The notes under the pieces are model-generated. The model worked only from the letters and a program-made list of their open reading frames with translations, was not told where the DNA came from and ran no database searches. DNA of 34,838 nucleotides from Bacillota bacterium (lineage in GTDB: Bacteria > Bacillota > Clostridia > Christensenellales > Aristaeellaceae): positions 1-34,838 of the forward strand of contig JAFADG010000046.1 of NCBI GenBank assembly GCA_023425025.1, given 5' to 3'. A program made the translations under genes and the position numbers. Of the stretch, positions 1-7,634 are shown piece by piece; the stretch's first letter is position 1; each line of letters begins with the position of its first letter.

Positions 1-84
1 GACTGCGGCTGTCCAAAATATGAAGAGGATCGCCCTCTTCCTTCGCCCCTTTTTTGCTTATTCTTTCCTCATAAACGTCTAAAC

Positions 85-109
85 CCCTGCTACTTAAAAA
101 ATAGCAGGG
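85..109. terminator. Hairpin, possible terminator
   Basis: CCCTGCTA (85-92) and TAGCAGGG (102-109) form an 8-bp stem around an A-rich loop. The plus strand continues CTTTG and the minus strand GTTTAG, so neither side has a strong U-tract. It may end transcription from a gene left of the window or from the minus-strand gene at 179-775. The call rests on the stem alone. Confidence 0.4.
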
Positions 110-127
110 CTTTGTCAGTGGTCTGAG

Positions 128-165
128 TCACCTTCGGTGACAGCTTCCCCTGCCAGGGGAAGCCT
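128..165 (+). repeat. Dispersed hairpin repeat, family C copy 1
   Basis: This unit has two adjacent palindromes, TCACCTTCGGTGA and GCTTCCCC..GGGGAAGC. The same motif returns in the opposite orientation at 9960-10004, with related CCTTCCCC/GGGGAAGG hairpins at 10079-10099. I recall similar units between genes in clostridial genomes, but could not search for them here. It lies just downstream of the minus-strand gene that ends at 179. Confidence 0.6.
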
Positions 166-178
166 CAAGAGCCTCCCC

Positions 179-775
179 CTAATCATCCATCCCCTTCCCA
201 TCAAATATCTGCTGCACATACTTTTCCACCCTGGCCGCCCTGGTCTTGGCCTGCTTGGGCTGGGAAAAATGCAGTATGTACCCTCTCTGCCGCCCAGGCG
301 TCAAATGCTCAAAGGCGGTTTTCAACGCGGGCAGCTCCTCAAACTTGCTTTGCAGCTCTTCCGGAATCGCATACTCCTTTGTCGGCTTGAATTCCACTTC
401 CAGGCCGGCTTTTTCTATTTCAATAGCTTCCAGCACATAGGTACGGATCGCAGGCTCCAGGGCCTTGATCTCATCTACATTGATAAAGCGTATCTGCCGC
501 CCGGCCTGCACGTTTTCCGTTTGCTGAGTCAAAATGCCCTGCATATCCTTCAAAAGCGAGCCCTTGATGAACAGCACGGCGCAGTATTCCTTGAAGCCGT
601 GGATCAAAACGATATTGCTGCCCTCAAACGTATAGCAGGGCTTGCCCCACTTCAGTTCTTCATTAAGCCCATCGCAGCCCAGGATGATCCTTCGAAGCTC
701 GTTATATGCTGCCTGCCATTTATCTGTCTGATGAAAGAACCATTCAACCTCATGCTTCGCTCTCGCACTTGCCAT
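179..775 (-). CDS. YdeI/OmpD-associated-like protein (DUF1801 plus YdeI-type C-terminus)
   Basis: This encodes about 198 residues. The N-terminal half (roughly 10-115) resembles the DUF1801 fold, with a WGKPCY core, a hydrophobic strand reading SNIVLIHGFKEYCAVLFIKG and a GSLLKD segment. The C-terminal part has the bacteriocin-protection/YdeI signature: a PEEL segment, then FEHLTPGRQRGYILHFSQPKQAKTRAARVEK. Proteins of this type are cytosolic and poorly characterised, and the molecular role is unknown. GTG at 778 and ATG at 775 are both possible starts. I chose ATG 775 because it sits about 9 bases after an AAGGGG site. The gene stands alone between repeat C1 and the phosphate transporter promoter region. 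Confidence 0.8.
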   Translation of the reverse strand: MASARAKHEVEWFFHQTDKWQAAYNELRRIILGCDGLNEELKWGKPCYTFEGSNIVLIHGFKEYCAVLFIKGSLLKDMQGILTQQTENVQAGRQIRFINVDEIKALEPAIRTYVLEAIEIEKAGLEVEFKPTKEYAIPEELQSKFEELPALKTAFEHLTPGRQRGYILHFSQPKQAKTRAARVEKYVQQIFDGKGMDD

Positions 776-1116
776 CACCGGGCACCCCTTTTCGTAATCC
801 GGCCTGCCTCAGGGCTTCAACCGCTAGAAAGCCGAAGCAGCTTTTACGGTAGTATTTCCATCCTTGTCTCCTTATTCATACCCATCCGATCCGCGTACGA
901 CACCTCGTCTTCAATCCGCCCTATTTCGCAAAGCGGCTTCTTCCGCACCGCCTTCATGCCATAAAAAGACAGGAAACCGGCTCCGAATGTATATAAAACA
1001 GGCATCTTTCTTATTGATTACACATTCATTGCCCATTGCTTGCAAGTCTCCCCTTTGCTACCTGCATATATGAATCTGTGAAAGAATTTGCGCAGAATTC
1101 CTTACACAATCCTTAC
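776..1116. other. Gene-free stretch upstream of the phosphate transporter
   Basis: I see no credible gene here. Short open frames lack ribosome binding sites and family resemblance. The right part becomes AT-rich on approach to the promoter at 1117-1145. Confidence 0.6.
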
Positions 1117-1145
1117 TTGACATATTTCGACCGACTACTTATATT
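1117..1145 (+). promoter_or_regulatory. Sigma-A type promoter for the PiT-DUF47 operon
   Basis: TTGACA at 1117-1122 is followed after exactly 17 bases by TATATT at 1140-1145. Transcription would start near 1152, leaving an untranslated leader of about 135 bases before the ATG at 1288. The leader is long enough to hold regulation, but I recognise no riboswitch in it. Confidence 0.75.
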
Positions 1146-1161
1146 GTTTTGGGCGCATGTT

Positions 1162-1177
1162 TAACACAATTATGTTA
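1162..1177. promoter_or_regulatory. Inverted repeat, possible operator
   Basis: TAACA, six bases, TGTTA lies about 10 bases downstream of the predicted transcription start of the phosphate operon. The position suits a repressor site. PhoP boxes are built on TTAACA-like direct repeats, so a link to phosphate control is imaginable, but the arrangement here is inverted and not a clear match. Confidence 0.25.
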
Positions 1178-1287
1178 GGGACAAGTTATCAGCAGGAAAG
1201 CAACAGGAAAGAATTTCAATAGCTTTTGCTTTTATATAGAAGCGCGGTGCTTTTTATTACTCCGAAAAAGAATGCACGAGGTTTTTC

Positions 1288-2340
1288 ATGCAAGTAAGTT
1301 TGGGTCAATTCCTTGGCATGCTCTCCACCAATCCGCTATTACCCGTCACCGCTATATTGACCCTGGGCGTGATCCTGGTCAACGGCTGGACGGATGCCCC
1401 CAACGCCATCGCCACCTGCGTGTCCACCCGGTCCATCAAGCCCAAGACCGCCATCATCATGGCCGCCGCGCTCAATTTTCTGGGCGTGCTGGTGATGACC
1501 ATGATCAACTCCAAGGTGGCCATGACCATTTACAAGATGGTGGATTTCGGCGGCAACACCCATGAAGCCAGCGTCGCGCTGTGCGCGGCACTGCTCGCCA
1601 TCGTCATCTGGGCCACCGCGGCATGGAAGTTCGGCATTCCCACCAGCGAAAGCCACGCTCTGATCGCCGGCCTTTCCGGCGCGGCCATCGCACTGCATTC
1701 CAGCCTGGACGGCATCAATGGCAGCGAGTGGGTGAAAGTGCTCTACGGCCTGGTGCTTTCCACCTTCCTGGGCTTTGGCTCGGGGTATGTGTTCACCAAG
1801 ATCACCGAGTTTTTCTTCCGCAATGTGGACCGCCGCAGAACCGTGGGCTTTTTCAAGGGCGCCCAGGTGTTTGGCGGCGCGGCCATGGCCTTTATGCACG
1901 GCGCCCAGGACGGCCAGAAGTTTATGAGCGTTTTCCTGCTGGGTATCTTCCTGGTAAACGGCCAGGCAGGCGTAACCAACTTTGTGATCCCCATCTGGCT
2001 GATGATTTTGTGCTCCCTGATCATGGGCCTTGGCACCTCCATCGGCGGCTACCGCATCATCAAATCCGTGGGTATGGATATGGTCAAGCTAAAAACGCAC
2101 CAGGGCTTTGCGGCGGACGCCGCGGCGGCCGGCTGCCTTTTGCTCTCCTCGGTGACCGGCATGCCCGTCAGCACGACCCACACAAAGACCACAGCCATCA
2201 TGGGCGTTGGCGCTTCCATGCGGCTGTCGGCGGTGGACTGGTCCATTGTCAAGGACATGGTGCTCACCTGGGTATTGACCTTCCCCGGCTGCGGATTGCT
2301 GGGATACTTGATGTCCAAGCTGTTCATGCTCATTTTCTGA
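1288..2340 (+). CDS. pit: Inorganic phosphate transporter, PiT family
   Basis: This is a 350-residue multi-pass membrane protein. PiT-family carriers import phosphate, often as a metal-phosphate complex, driven by cation symport. The two family repeats are visible: GWTDAPNAIA near residue 34 and a second signature with GMPVSTTHTKTTAIMG near residue 290. Other landmarks are GIPTSESHALIAGLSGAA in the first half and AMAFMHGAQDGQKFM before the second repeat. Hydrophobic segments run throughout. The ATG at 1288 follows a weak ACGAGG site by five bases. The DUF47 gene follows after 34 bases, a standard pairing in which the partner modulates the carrier. A strong promoter lies at 1117-1145. Confidence 0.93.
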   Translation: MQVSLGQFLGMLSTNPLLPVTAILTLGVILVNGWTDAPNAIATCVSTRSIKPKTAIIMAAALNFLGVLVMTMINSKVAMTIYKMVDFGGNTHEASVALCAALLAIVIWATAAWKFGIPTSESHALIAGLSGAAIALHSSLDGINGSEWVKVLYGLVLSTFLGFGSGYVFTKITEFFFRNVDRRRTVGFFKGAQVFGGAAMAFMHGAQDGQKFMSVFLLGIFLVNGQAGVTNFVIPIWLMILCSLIMGLGTSIGGYRIIKSVGMDMVKLKTHQGFAADAAAAGCLLLSSVTGMPVSTTHTKTTAIMGVGASMRLSAVDWSIVKDMVLTWVLTFPGCGLLGYLMSKLFMLIF

Positions 2341-2374
2341 GATACGCCGCGCATTGCGCTGAAGGAGGATTCCC

Positions 2375-2995
2375 ATGGCGAAAGGTTCCTACGATTATTT
2401 CAAGAGCTTTGTTGAATACGCCGGCTGTGCCCTGGAGGCCGCCGAATACCTGCAGGAAACGGTTCTGCATTTTGATCCCGAAACCCTGCCCGCCAGGATG
2501 GACGCGCTGCACAGCATCGAGCATTTTGCCGATGAGATCAACCACAAGACCATCGATCAGCTGGCCAGGGAATTTCTGCCCCCCATTGACCGGGAGGACC
2601 TGGCGCTCCTGTCCTCCGCGCTGGATGACGTGGTGGACGCCATTGACGATATCATGCGCCGCATGTGCATGTACAACGTGACAAAGCCCCGCCCCGAGGT
2701 AGAGAACCTGTGCGCGCTGCTGGTGCGCTGCTGCAAGGCCCTGCAGGAACTGACGACGGAATTTCAGCATTTCAAAAAATCCTCCGCCATCAAAAACTGC
2801 CTGGTGCAGATCAACTCCCTGGAGGCCGAAGGCGACACGCTGCACTTTACGGCCGTGAGCAAACTGTTCGCCGGCGGCGAAAACGCCCTGGATGTGATCA
2901 TCTGGCGCGACATCTTCGACGGCTTCGAATCCTGTTACGACGACTGCGAGCACGTGGCCGAAGTGATCGAAAGTGTTGTATTGAAGAACAGCTGA
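2375..2995 (+). CDS. DUF47 family PhoU-like phosphate transport partner
   Basis: This encodes a 206-residue all-helical cytosolic protein of the DUF47 (Pit accessory, PhoU-like) family. Members are usually encoded next to PiT transporters and are thought to regulate phosphate uptake. Supporting segments are the opening KGSYDYFKSFVEYAGCALEAAEYL, the acidic pair LHSIEHFADEINHKTIDQL, the helix LSSALDDVVDAIDDIMRRM and IIWRDIFDGFESCYDDCEHVAEVIESVVLKNS at the end. The length is normal for the family. An AAGGAGG site lies about seven bases before the ATG. It is co-transcribed with pit and is followed by a strong terminator at 3039-3080. Confidence 0.93.
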   Translation: MAKGSYDYFKSFVEYAGCALEAAEYLQETVLHFDPETLPARMDALHSIEHFADEINHKTIDQLAREFLPPIDREDLALLSSALDDVVDAIDDIMRRMCMYNVTKPRPEVENLCALLVRCCKALQELTTEFQHFKKSSAIKNCLVQINSLEAEGDTLHFTAVSKLFAGGENALDVIIWRDIFDGFESCYDDCEHVAEVIESVVLKNS

Positions 2996-3038
2996 TTCTT
3001 AAATAGATCCCTCATAGATAAAGTCTTTGGGAATGGGT

Positions 3039-3080
3039 GCGGGAAGGGTGATTTTTTCAAAAATCACCCTTCCCGCTTTT
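3039..3080 (+). terminator. Intrinsic terminator of the phosphate operon
   Basis: A near-perfect 18-bp stem (3039-3056 with 3059-3076, beginning GCGGGAAGGGTGA) is followed by TTTT. A close relative of this hairpin occurs at 10283-10321. Confidence 0.85.
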
Positions 3081-3121
3081 TCCGTCCCGCCTCCCGCCCC
3101 TTTACGAAGGGCATTCCCCCA

Positions 3122-3130
3122 TGCTACAAT
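3122..3130 (+). promoter_or_regulatory. Extended -10 promoter for the MATE gene
   Basis: TGCTACAAT fits the extended -10 pattern TGnTATAAT with one change. A convincing -35 is absent; TTACGA at 3102-3107 is weak. The start near 3137 leaves a short leader that carries the AAGGAGGG site at 3148-3155. Confidence 0.5.
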
Positions 3131-3160
3131 ACATGGGCCTGCTTTTTAAGGAGGGTTTTT

Positions 3161-4561
3161 TTGCGCAGTTTTTTGTTACACTCCCTGGCCCCTGTTTTCC
3201 GCTGGGATAAGGCCTTTGTGAAGCGTCTGCTGTTTGTGGCGCTGCCCATTATGATCCAGAACCTGGTTTCCTCTTCGCTGTATATCATAGACGGGGTCAT
3301 GGTCAGCGGCCTTGGCACCGCGCCGTATGCCGCGGTTACCCAGATGTCGCGGTATATGTTTTTGTTCAACATCACCCTCTTTGGGGTGGTTTCCGGCAGC
3401 AGCATCTTCTTTGCCCAGTACTGGGGCAAAAAGGACATCGCCGGCCTGCGCGCAGTGATGGGCATGTGCCTGCGCATTACGCTGCCCCTGGGGCTTGTGT
3501 TCGGCGGCACTGCCGTATTTTTCCCGCATGTGGTCGTGGGCTTCTTTCTGCCGCCGGGAGAGAGCGCGGCATATGCCCGGGAGTATCTTCAAATCGTTGC
3601 CTTCGGTATGATCATTACCGCGGCGGACATGGTATTTGCCAGTGCCATGAAATCCAGCGAGCAGACCTTCATCCCCATGCTGGCGGGCATCACCGCCATA
3701 CTGACCAATACGACGCTGAACTATGCCTTGATCAACGGGCACTTTGGCTCCCCCGCCCTGGGCGTACAGGGCGCGGCCATCGCAACAGTGATATCCGCCG
3801 GGGTTTCGCTGTCCATCAATGCCGGCGCGTCGTATTTAATGAAGCTGCCCTCGGGGGCCAGGCTTTCGCAGCTTGCGCATTTTGATCCGGCGTTTTTCAA
3901 ACGCTATCTAAAAACGGTTTTCCCGGTTATTTTGAACGAAGGCTTCTGGGCGCTGGGCTACACCATGTACAGTGTGTTTTTCGGCCGGCTGGGCGATGCG
4001 GCGGTGGCCGCCCAGGGTATATACAACACGGTGGACCAGTTGGTTTTCGTCACCATCTACGGCCTGATGCACGCTACCGCCATCATCGTGGGCCGCAGCA
4101 TCGGCGAAGGCTCAAAGGAAGAGGCCTATCTCTTTGCCAAGCGGCTGCTTGCCTCGGCCCTGGGCCTGGGGCTTGTGATGGGCCTGGCGATGTTTTTGTC
4201 AAGGCATCTGCTCGTATCCTTCTTCTATGATGTTTCGCAGGAATCAAAGAGCCTGGCCGGTATGTTCATGACTTTTGCCGCGCTGTTCGCCTGGGCCAAA
4301 GCGTTCAACTGCGTCAATATCGTAGGCGTTTTGCGTTCCGGCGGGGATACGGTGTTCACCATGCTGCTGGATATATGCAGCATCTGGTGCCTGGGCGTGC
4401 CGGCGGTGGGCCTGGCGGCCCTGTACTTCCGCTTGCCGGTGGAAACGGTGTTCCTGCTGACCGCCGCGGAGGAAGTGCCAAAGCTTGTCATCGGCCTAAG
4501 ACGCATGCTCAGCAAAAAGTGGATCAACGATCTGACGCACAGGCCGCAGGAAGCGGTCTGA
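3161..4561 (+). CDS. MATE family efflux transporter
   Basis: This is a 466-residue membrane protein with about twelve hydrophobic segments in two similar halves, typical of MATE (multidrug and toxic compound extrusion) carriers. These export organic cations or metabolites using a Na+ or H+ gradient. Family landmarks are FVALPIMIQNLVSSSLYIIDGVMVSGLG at the first helix, GVVSGSSIFFAQYWGKKD in the first half, and EGFWALGYTMYSVFFGRLGDAAVAAQGIYNTVDQL at the start of the second half. The start is TTG at 3161, chosen because AAGGAGGG lies five bases upstream and no in-frame ATG nearby has a better site. The substrate cannot be told from sequence. It has its own promoter and terminator-separated neighbours. 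Confidence 0.9.
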   Translation: MRSFLLHSLAPVFRWDKAFVKRLLFVALPIMIQNLVSSSLYIIDGVMVSGLGTAPYAAVTQMSRYMFLFNITLFGVVSGSSIFFAQYWGKKDIAGLRAVMGMCLRITLPLGLVFGGTAVFFPHVVVGFFLPPGESAAYAREYLQIVAFGMIITAADMVFASAMKSSEQTFIPMLAGITAILTNTTLNYALINGHFGSPALGVQGAAIATVISAGVSLSINAGASYLMKLPSGARLSQLAHFDPAFFKRYLKTVFPVILNEGFWALGYTMYSVFFGRLGDAAVAAQGIYNTVDQLVFVTIYGLMHATAIIVGRSIGEGSKEEAYLFAKRLLASALGLGLVMGLAMFLSRHLLVSFFYDVSQESKSLAGMFMTFAALFAWAKAFNCVNIVGVLRSGGDTVFTMLLDICSIWCLGVPAVGLAALYFRLPVETVFLLTAAEEVPKLVIGLRRMLSKKWINDLTHRPQEAV

Positions 4562-4590
4562 TGGCGCAAATTTTCAAAAGGTTGGCATCC

Positions 4591-4650
4591 GAAGGTTTCC
4601 AAAGGGCGATCGGAAAGCCCTTTGGTCGCGTCCGAAGACGCGAAACCTTT
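4591..4650 (+). other. Three-way-junction structure upstream of the amino acid kinase gene
   Basis: Three helices nest with almost no unpaired bases between them. Helix 1 is GAAGGTT (4591-4597) with AACCTTT (4644-4650). Helix 2 is CCAAAGGGC (4599-4607) with GCCCTTTGG (4617-4625). Helix 3 is TCGCGTC (4626-4632) with GACGCGA (4637-4643), closing a CGAA loop. It lies between the MATE stop and the kinase start. It could be a structured mRNA leader, a processing or termination element, or a dispersed repeat; I recognise no named riboswitch. Confidence 0.5.
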
Positions 4651-4700
4651 CTTCTTGAAGAGAATACAGACAGTGTGTCATAAACTTGGAGGATACTGCA

Positions 4701-5519
4701 ATGGAATTTGAACTGGTGGGCAAAATCGGCTCCATGGCCCTAATCCGCAAGGAAGACAACGACATCGACTACAACATCTTTTCCCGCCTTGGCGCGGAAC
4801 TTACGCCCGGCATGATCTGGGTCACTTCCGGCGCCACCGAAATCGGCCGGCTGGATTATATGAAGCGCACCGGCCGGGAGCTATGCGGAGACCCGGAGCA
4901 GGACAAAACGGACTATGCCGCCCAGGGCCAGTCCATACTGATGGAAAACTACCGCCAGTTCATCCGCCCCGAATACAGCGTGCGGCAGGTGCTGGTGGAG
5001 CATACCCACTTCAACGATCCGGAAAAGCGGGAGCACATCCACAAGCTGCTCATGCGGGCCGCCCAGCAGGGCGCGATCCCCATCATCAACTACAACGACC
5101 CCGTCAGCGACGAGGAAAACCGCAAGATGGAGCTGGCCAACCGCCGCAAGACCGGCGAGCCGGTGGTGGAGTGCGTGGACAACGATGAGACCGCCGCCGT
5201 CATCGCCGGGCTGGTCAAGGCCAAAATGCTGGTGCTCCTGACCTCCACCGAAGGCATTTACCAAGACCCCGCCGACCCCGCAACGCTTGTGCGCGAGGTC
5301 ATTGGCAGCAGCGTGGAAGATGTAGTGAACAAGGTCCGCGCACTGCAGGAAAATTGCGTCGGGGCCAGCCGCCAAGGGGCCAACGGCGCCCGGGCCAAGC
5401 TGGAATACGCCCTGGGTCCCGTGAAGAACGGAACCACCGTCATCATCGGCCATGCCCGCCACCATCTGCGCGACCTTGTAAACGGCGCCGTGCCCTGCAC
5501 CCGCATTGGGCTGAAGTGA
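4701..5519 (+). CDS. Glutamate-5-kinase-like amino acid kinase
   Basis: This 272-residue protein belongs to the amino acid kinase family and most resembles glutamate 5-kinase (ProB), which phosphorylates L-glutamate in proline synthesis. Matching motifs are GKIGSMAL near the N-terminus (phosphate loop), VTSGATEIG, AAQGQSILM, the long helix before PIINYNDPVS, CVDNDETAAVIAGL, and LVLLTSTEGIYQDP; near the end GASRQGANGARAKLEYA stands where ProB has GTGGMxTKLxAA. It has no C-terminal PUA domain and no proA neighbour, so a different acidic substrate is possible. ATG 4701 is preferred over the upstream TTG at 4686 because the GGAGGA site at 4688-4693 overlaps that TTG. Confidence 0.8.
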   Translation: MEFELVGKIGSMALIRKEDNDIDYNIFSRLGAELTPGMIWVTSGATEIGRLDYMKRTGRELCGDPEQDKTDYAAQGQSILMENYRQFIRPEYSVRQVLVEHTHFNDPEKREHIHKLLMRAAQQGAIPIINYNDPVSDEENRKMELANRRKTGEPVVECVDNDETAAVIAGLVKAKMLVLLTSTEGIYQDPADPATLVREVIGSSVEDVVNKVRALQENCVGASRQGANGARAKLEYALGPVKNGTTVIIGHARHHLRDLVNGAVPCTRIGLK

Positions 5520-5520
5520 C

Positions 5521-5539
5521 CCGAGGGCTCTGCCCTCGG
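5521..5539. repeat. Short hairpin directly after the kinase stop codon
   Basis: CCGAGGGC and GCCCTCGG pair around TCT, beginning two bases after the TGA stop. No U-tract follows, so it is more likely a 3'-end stabilising or repeat hairpin than an intrinsic terminator. Confidence 0.5.
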
Positions 5540-5552
5540 GACTCCCGCCAAA

Positions 5553-5655
5553 GGCTCCGAAGCCGAAGCGCCGCCTGTGGCGGATGAAGCGAGGCGAAGG
5601 AGGATGGCGAAACAAGCAATGCGAGCGGCAGTGAGCAGTGCGACGATTGAGCCAG
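5553..5655 (+). repeat. Dispersed repeat, family A copy 1
   Basis: This unit begins GGCTCCGAAGCCGAAGCG and ends CGACGATTGAGCCAG. Both ends and the interior (GGCGAAACAAGCAATGCG, GCAGTGAGCAGTGCGACG) recur at 9633-9898 in the same orientation and at 11262-11435 inverted. All three copies lie just downstream of a stop codon. Confidence 0.8.
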
Positions 5656-5769
5656 CTGTCATCCCTTGAGAATCCCGGTTTTGGGTATTCCCAATTCAAA
5701 ATCACATTGGATTTGCAACTTTATACCATCAGCAAATTCCTCTTTTTTCAAAGAACGCCCTCCCCGGCC

Positions 5770-5798
5770 TTGACATTGCGTATTCCGCATTGTATAAT
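5770..5798 (+). promoter_or_regulatory. Consensus sigma-A promoter for the T-box/hisS/aspS transcript
   Basis: TTGACA (5770-5775), a 17-base spacer and TATAAT (5793-5798) match the consensus exactly. Transcription should start near 5805, just ahead of T-box stem I. Confidence 0.9.
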
Positions 5799-5804
5799 GC
5801 CCCC

Positions 5805-6035
5805 ATATCCGGCAAAGATGGGAAGAGTAGTCTGCTACCAGCGCAAAGAGAGAGGGGCCACCGGCTGAAAGCCCCTTCGCCCAAGGACAGGTGAACGACA
5901 CCCCGGAGCCTCCTGCGAAAGCAGGCGCGTATCCCGCGTTACAGGGATTTGAGTGGAAAAGGCGCAGGCCTTTTCAAGCGGGGTGGCACCACGAAGATAT
6001 GAATTCGTCCCATGCACAGGCATGGGGCTTTTTTA
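5805..6035 (+). promoter_or_regulatory. T-box riboswitch, aspartate-specific
   Basis: This is a tRNA-sensing leader that reads uncharged tRNA and chooses between antitermination and termination. Stem I starts around the AGTA of 5826-5829. The other side of the specifier loop reads GTGAACGACACC, and placing the codon as in known T-boxes (GAA, one base, codon, A) gives GAC at 5897-5899, the aspartate codon. The conserved T-box sequence GGGTGGCACCACG lies at 5981-5993. Its UGGC bulge (5984-5987) would pair with a tRNA ending GCCA, and bacterial tRNA-Asp has G as discriminator base, whereas tRNA-His has C. Both read-outs therefore agree on Asp, which matches aspS in the operon. Confidence 0.92.
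6008..6034 (+). terminator. T-box terminator hairpin
   Basis: TCCCATGC (6008-6015) pairs with GCATGGGG (6020-6027) around ACAG and is followed by CTTTTTT. CGTCCC at 6006-6011 can instead pair with the GGG and ACG of the T-box sequence, giving the competing antiterminator. Confidence 0.9.
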
Positions 6036-6076
6036 TATCCTCTGGAAAGCCGCCGGGAAGGAGGTCTTTGTATTCC

Positions 6077-6316
6077 ATGGAAATCAGATACGCAGTTCAG
6101 GACGACATCCCCCAAATGGGCAGGGTGTACGTGAACACCTGGAAGGCTGCCTACCAGGGCATGATTCCCCAGGAATTCTTGCACGACCTCAGCGCTGAGC
6201 GCTGGGAAGAAAGCTACCGCAAAAGCCTGGACGTGGAGGGAAAGCCAAATGCGCGCAAGACCGGGGAATTTTCCGGCAGACAGGTGTGGGAAATCAGGTA
6301 CACACTGCCGCTATAA
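6077..6316 (+). pseudogene. Truncated GNAT N-acetyltransferase remnant
   Basis: This 79-codon frame starts at ATG 6077 after an AAGGAGGT site (6058-6065). Its first 50 residues look like the N-terminus of a GNAT acetyltransferase: EIRYAVQDDIPQMGRVYVNTW, then AYQGMIPQEFLHDLSAERW. Complete members are about 150-180 residues and carry the acetyl-CoA loop Q/RxxGxG/A, which is absent here. The tail (GKPNARKTGEFSGRQVWEIRY) is unlike a GNAT core, so an internal deletion is likely. The intact ribosome binding site and position as first gene after the T-box suggest that it once was, or still is, translated as a leader-proximal fragment. No residual activity is expected. Confidence 0.7.
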
Positions 6317-6346
6317 CCATTCATCAAGATCTAAGGAGGAATGTAT

Positions 6347-7609
6347 ATGTTGACACAGGCACCCAGGGGCACAAAGGATGTGTTGCCCAAGGAAAGCGGG
6401 CGCTGGCAGGCGCTGGAACAGATCATGCGGGACGCCGCCGGCCGGGCGGGCTACCGGGAAGTGCGCACGCCGGTTTTTGAACATACGGAGCTGTTTTTGC
6501 GGGGCGTAGGCGATACCACCGACATCGTGCAAAAAGAAATGTACACCTTCAAGGACAAGGGCGACCGCTCCATCACCCTAAAGCCCGAGGGCACGGCCGG
6601 GGCCGTGCGGGCGCTGATTGAGCACAGCCTGTACGCCGATGTGCTGCCCGTAAAAATGTATTACCTCAATTCCCCCATCTTCCGCTATGAGTCGCCGCAG
6701 TCGGGCCGCTATCGGGAGCACCACCAGTTCGGCATGGAATGCTTCGGCGCGCAAAGCCCTTCGGTGGATGCGGAGCTGATCACCCTGGTCTATCGGATGA
6801 TCGAAAAGCTGGGCGTCACCAACCTGACCGTCAACATCAACAGCATCGGCTGCCCCAAGTGCCGCCCCGCCTATCACGCCAGGCTGAAGGAATTTTTGTC
6901 CGGCAAGCTGAGTGAACTGTGCGGCGCCTGCAAGGAACGGTTTGACCGCAACCCCCTGCGCGCCCTGGACTGCAAGGTAGAAAAGTGTCAGGAGCAGGTG
7001 AAGGACGCCCCCAGCATGCTGGATACGCTATGCGATGAATGCGCCGACCACTTCAAAAAGCTGCAGGAATACCTTGGCGCGGCCAGCCTGCCCTACCAAA
7101 TCGACAGCCGCATCGTACGCGGCCTGGACTATTACACCAAGACAGTGTTTGAGCTGATCACCAAAACGCCCCAGGGCAATTTGACCGTGTGCGGCGGCGG
7201 AAGGTACGATAAGCTGGTGGAGGAGTTGGGCGGGCCGCAAATGCCCGGCGTGGGCTTTGGTATGGGCATGGAACGCATTTTGATGCTGCTGGAAAGCCAG
7301 GGCGTCGATATAGGCGCCAGCCGGCAGGTGGATGTATTCGTGGCCTCCCTGGGCGAGGAAGCCCGGCTGCCCGCCTATACCCTGGCCCTTTCGCTTCGCG
7401 AGGCCGGGGTCAAGGCGGAATGCGACCACATGGGCAGGAGTCTAAAGGCCCAGTTCAAGTATGCCGACAAGCTGCAAACGCCTTTCATCGCCATCCTGGG
7501 CGGCGACGAGCTTCAAAAAGGCGTGGTGAAGGTGCGGGATATGGCGACCAGGGAAGAAAGAGAGATTCCTCTGGACGCGGCGGCAGAACTGATTCAGGCG
7601 ATGCTGTAA
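6347..7609 (+). CDS. hisS: Histidyl-tRNA synthetase
   Basis: This is a 420-residue class II aminoacyl-tRNA synthetase that charges tRNA-His in the cytosol. It opens APRGTKDVLP, typical of HisRS. Motif 1 follows around YREVRTPVFEHTELFLRGVGDTTDIVQKEMYTF. Motif 2 lies in YRYESPQSGRYREHHQFGMECFG. The histidine-specific GLDYYTKTVFE and the motif 3 region YDKLVEELGGPQMPGVGFGMGMER are present, with a C-terminal anticodon-binding domain (VDVFVASLGEEARLPAY onward). ATG 6347 is preferred over ATG 6341 because the AAGGAGGA site ends at 6340, leaving a six-base gap. It is transcribed from the Asp T-box leader with aspS downstream. Confidence 0.97.
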   Translation: MLTQAPRGTKDVLPKESGRWQALEQIMRDAAGRAGYREVRTPVFEHTELFLRGVGDTTDIVQKEMYTFKDKGDRSITLKPEGTAGAVRALIEHSLYADVLPVKMYYLNSPIFRYESPQSGRYREHHQFGMECFGAQSPSVDAELITLVYRMIEKLGVTNLTVNINSIGCPKCRPAYHARLKEFLSGKLSELCGACKERFDRNPLRALDCKVEKCQEQVKDAPSMLDTLCDECADHFKKLQEYLGAASLPYQIDSRIVRGLDYYTKTVFELITKTPQGNLTVCGGGRYDKLVEELGGPQMPGVGFGMGMERILMLLESQGVDIGASRQVDVFVASLGEEARLPAYTLALSLREAGVKAECDHMGRSLKAQFKYADKLQTPFIAILGGDELQKGVVKVRDMATREEREIPLDAAAELIQAML

Positions 7610-7634
7610 AGCCTGCAGCACAAACTGAGCAACT

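Noticed and set aside
1152..1287. Riboswitch in the long phosphate operon leader
   Set aside because: I found no known aptamer pattern or terminator in the leader; only a small inverted repeat is visible.
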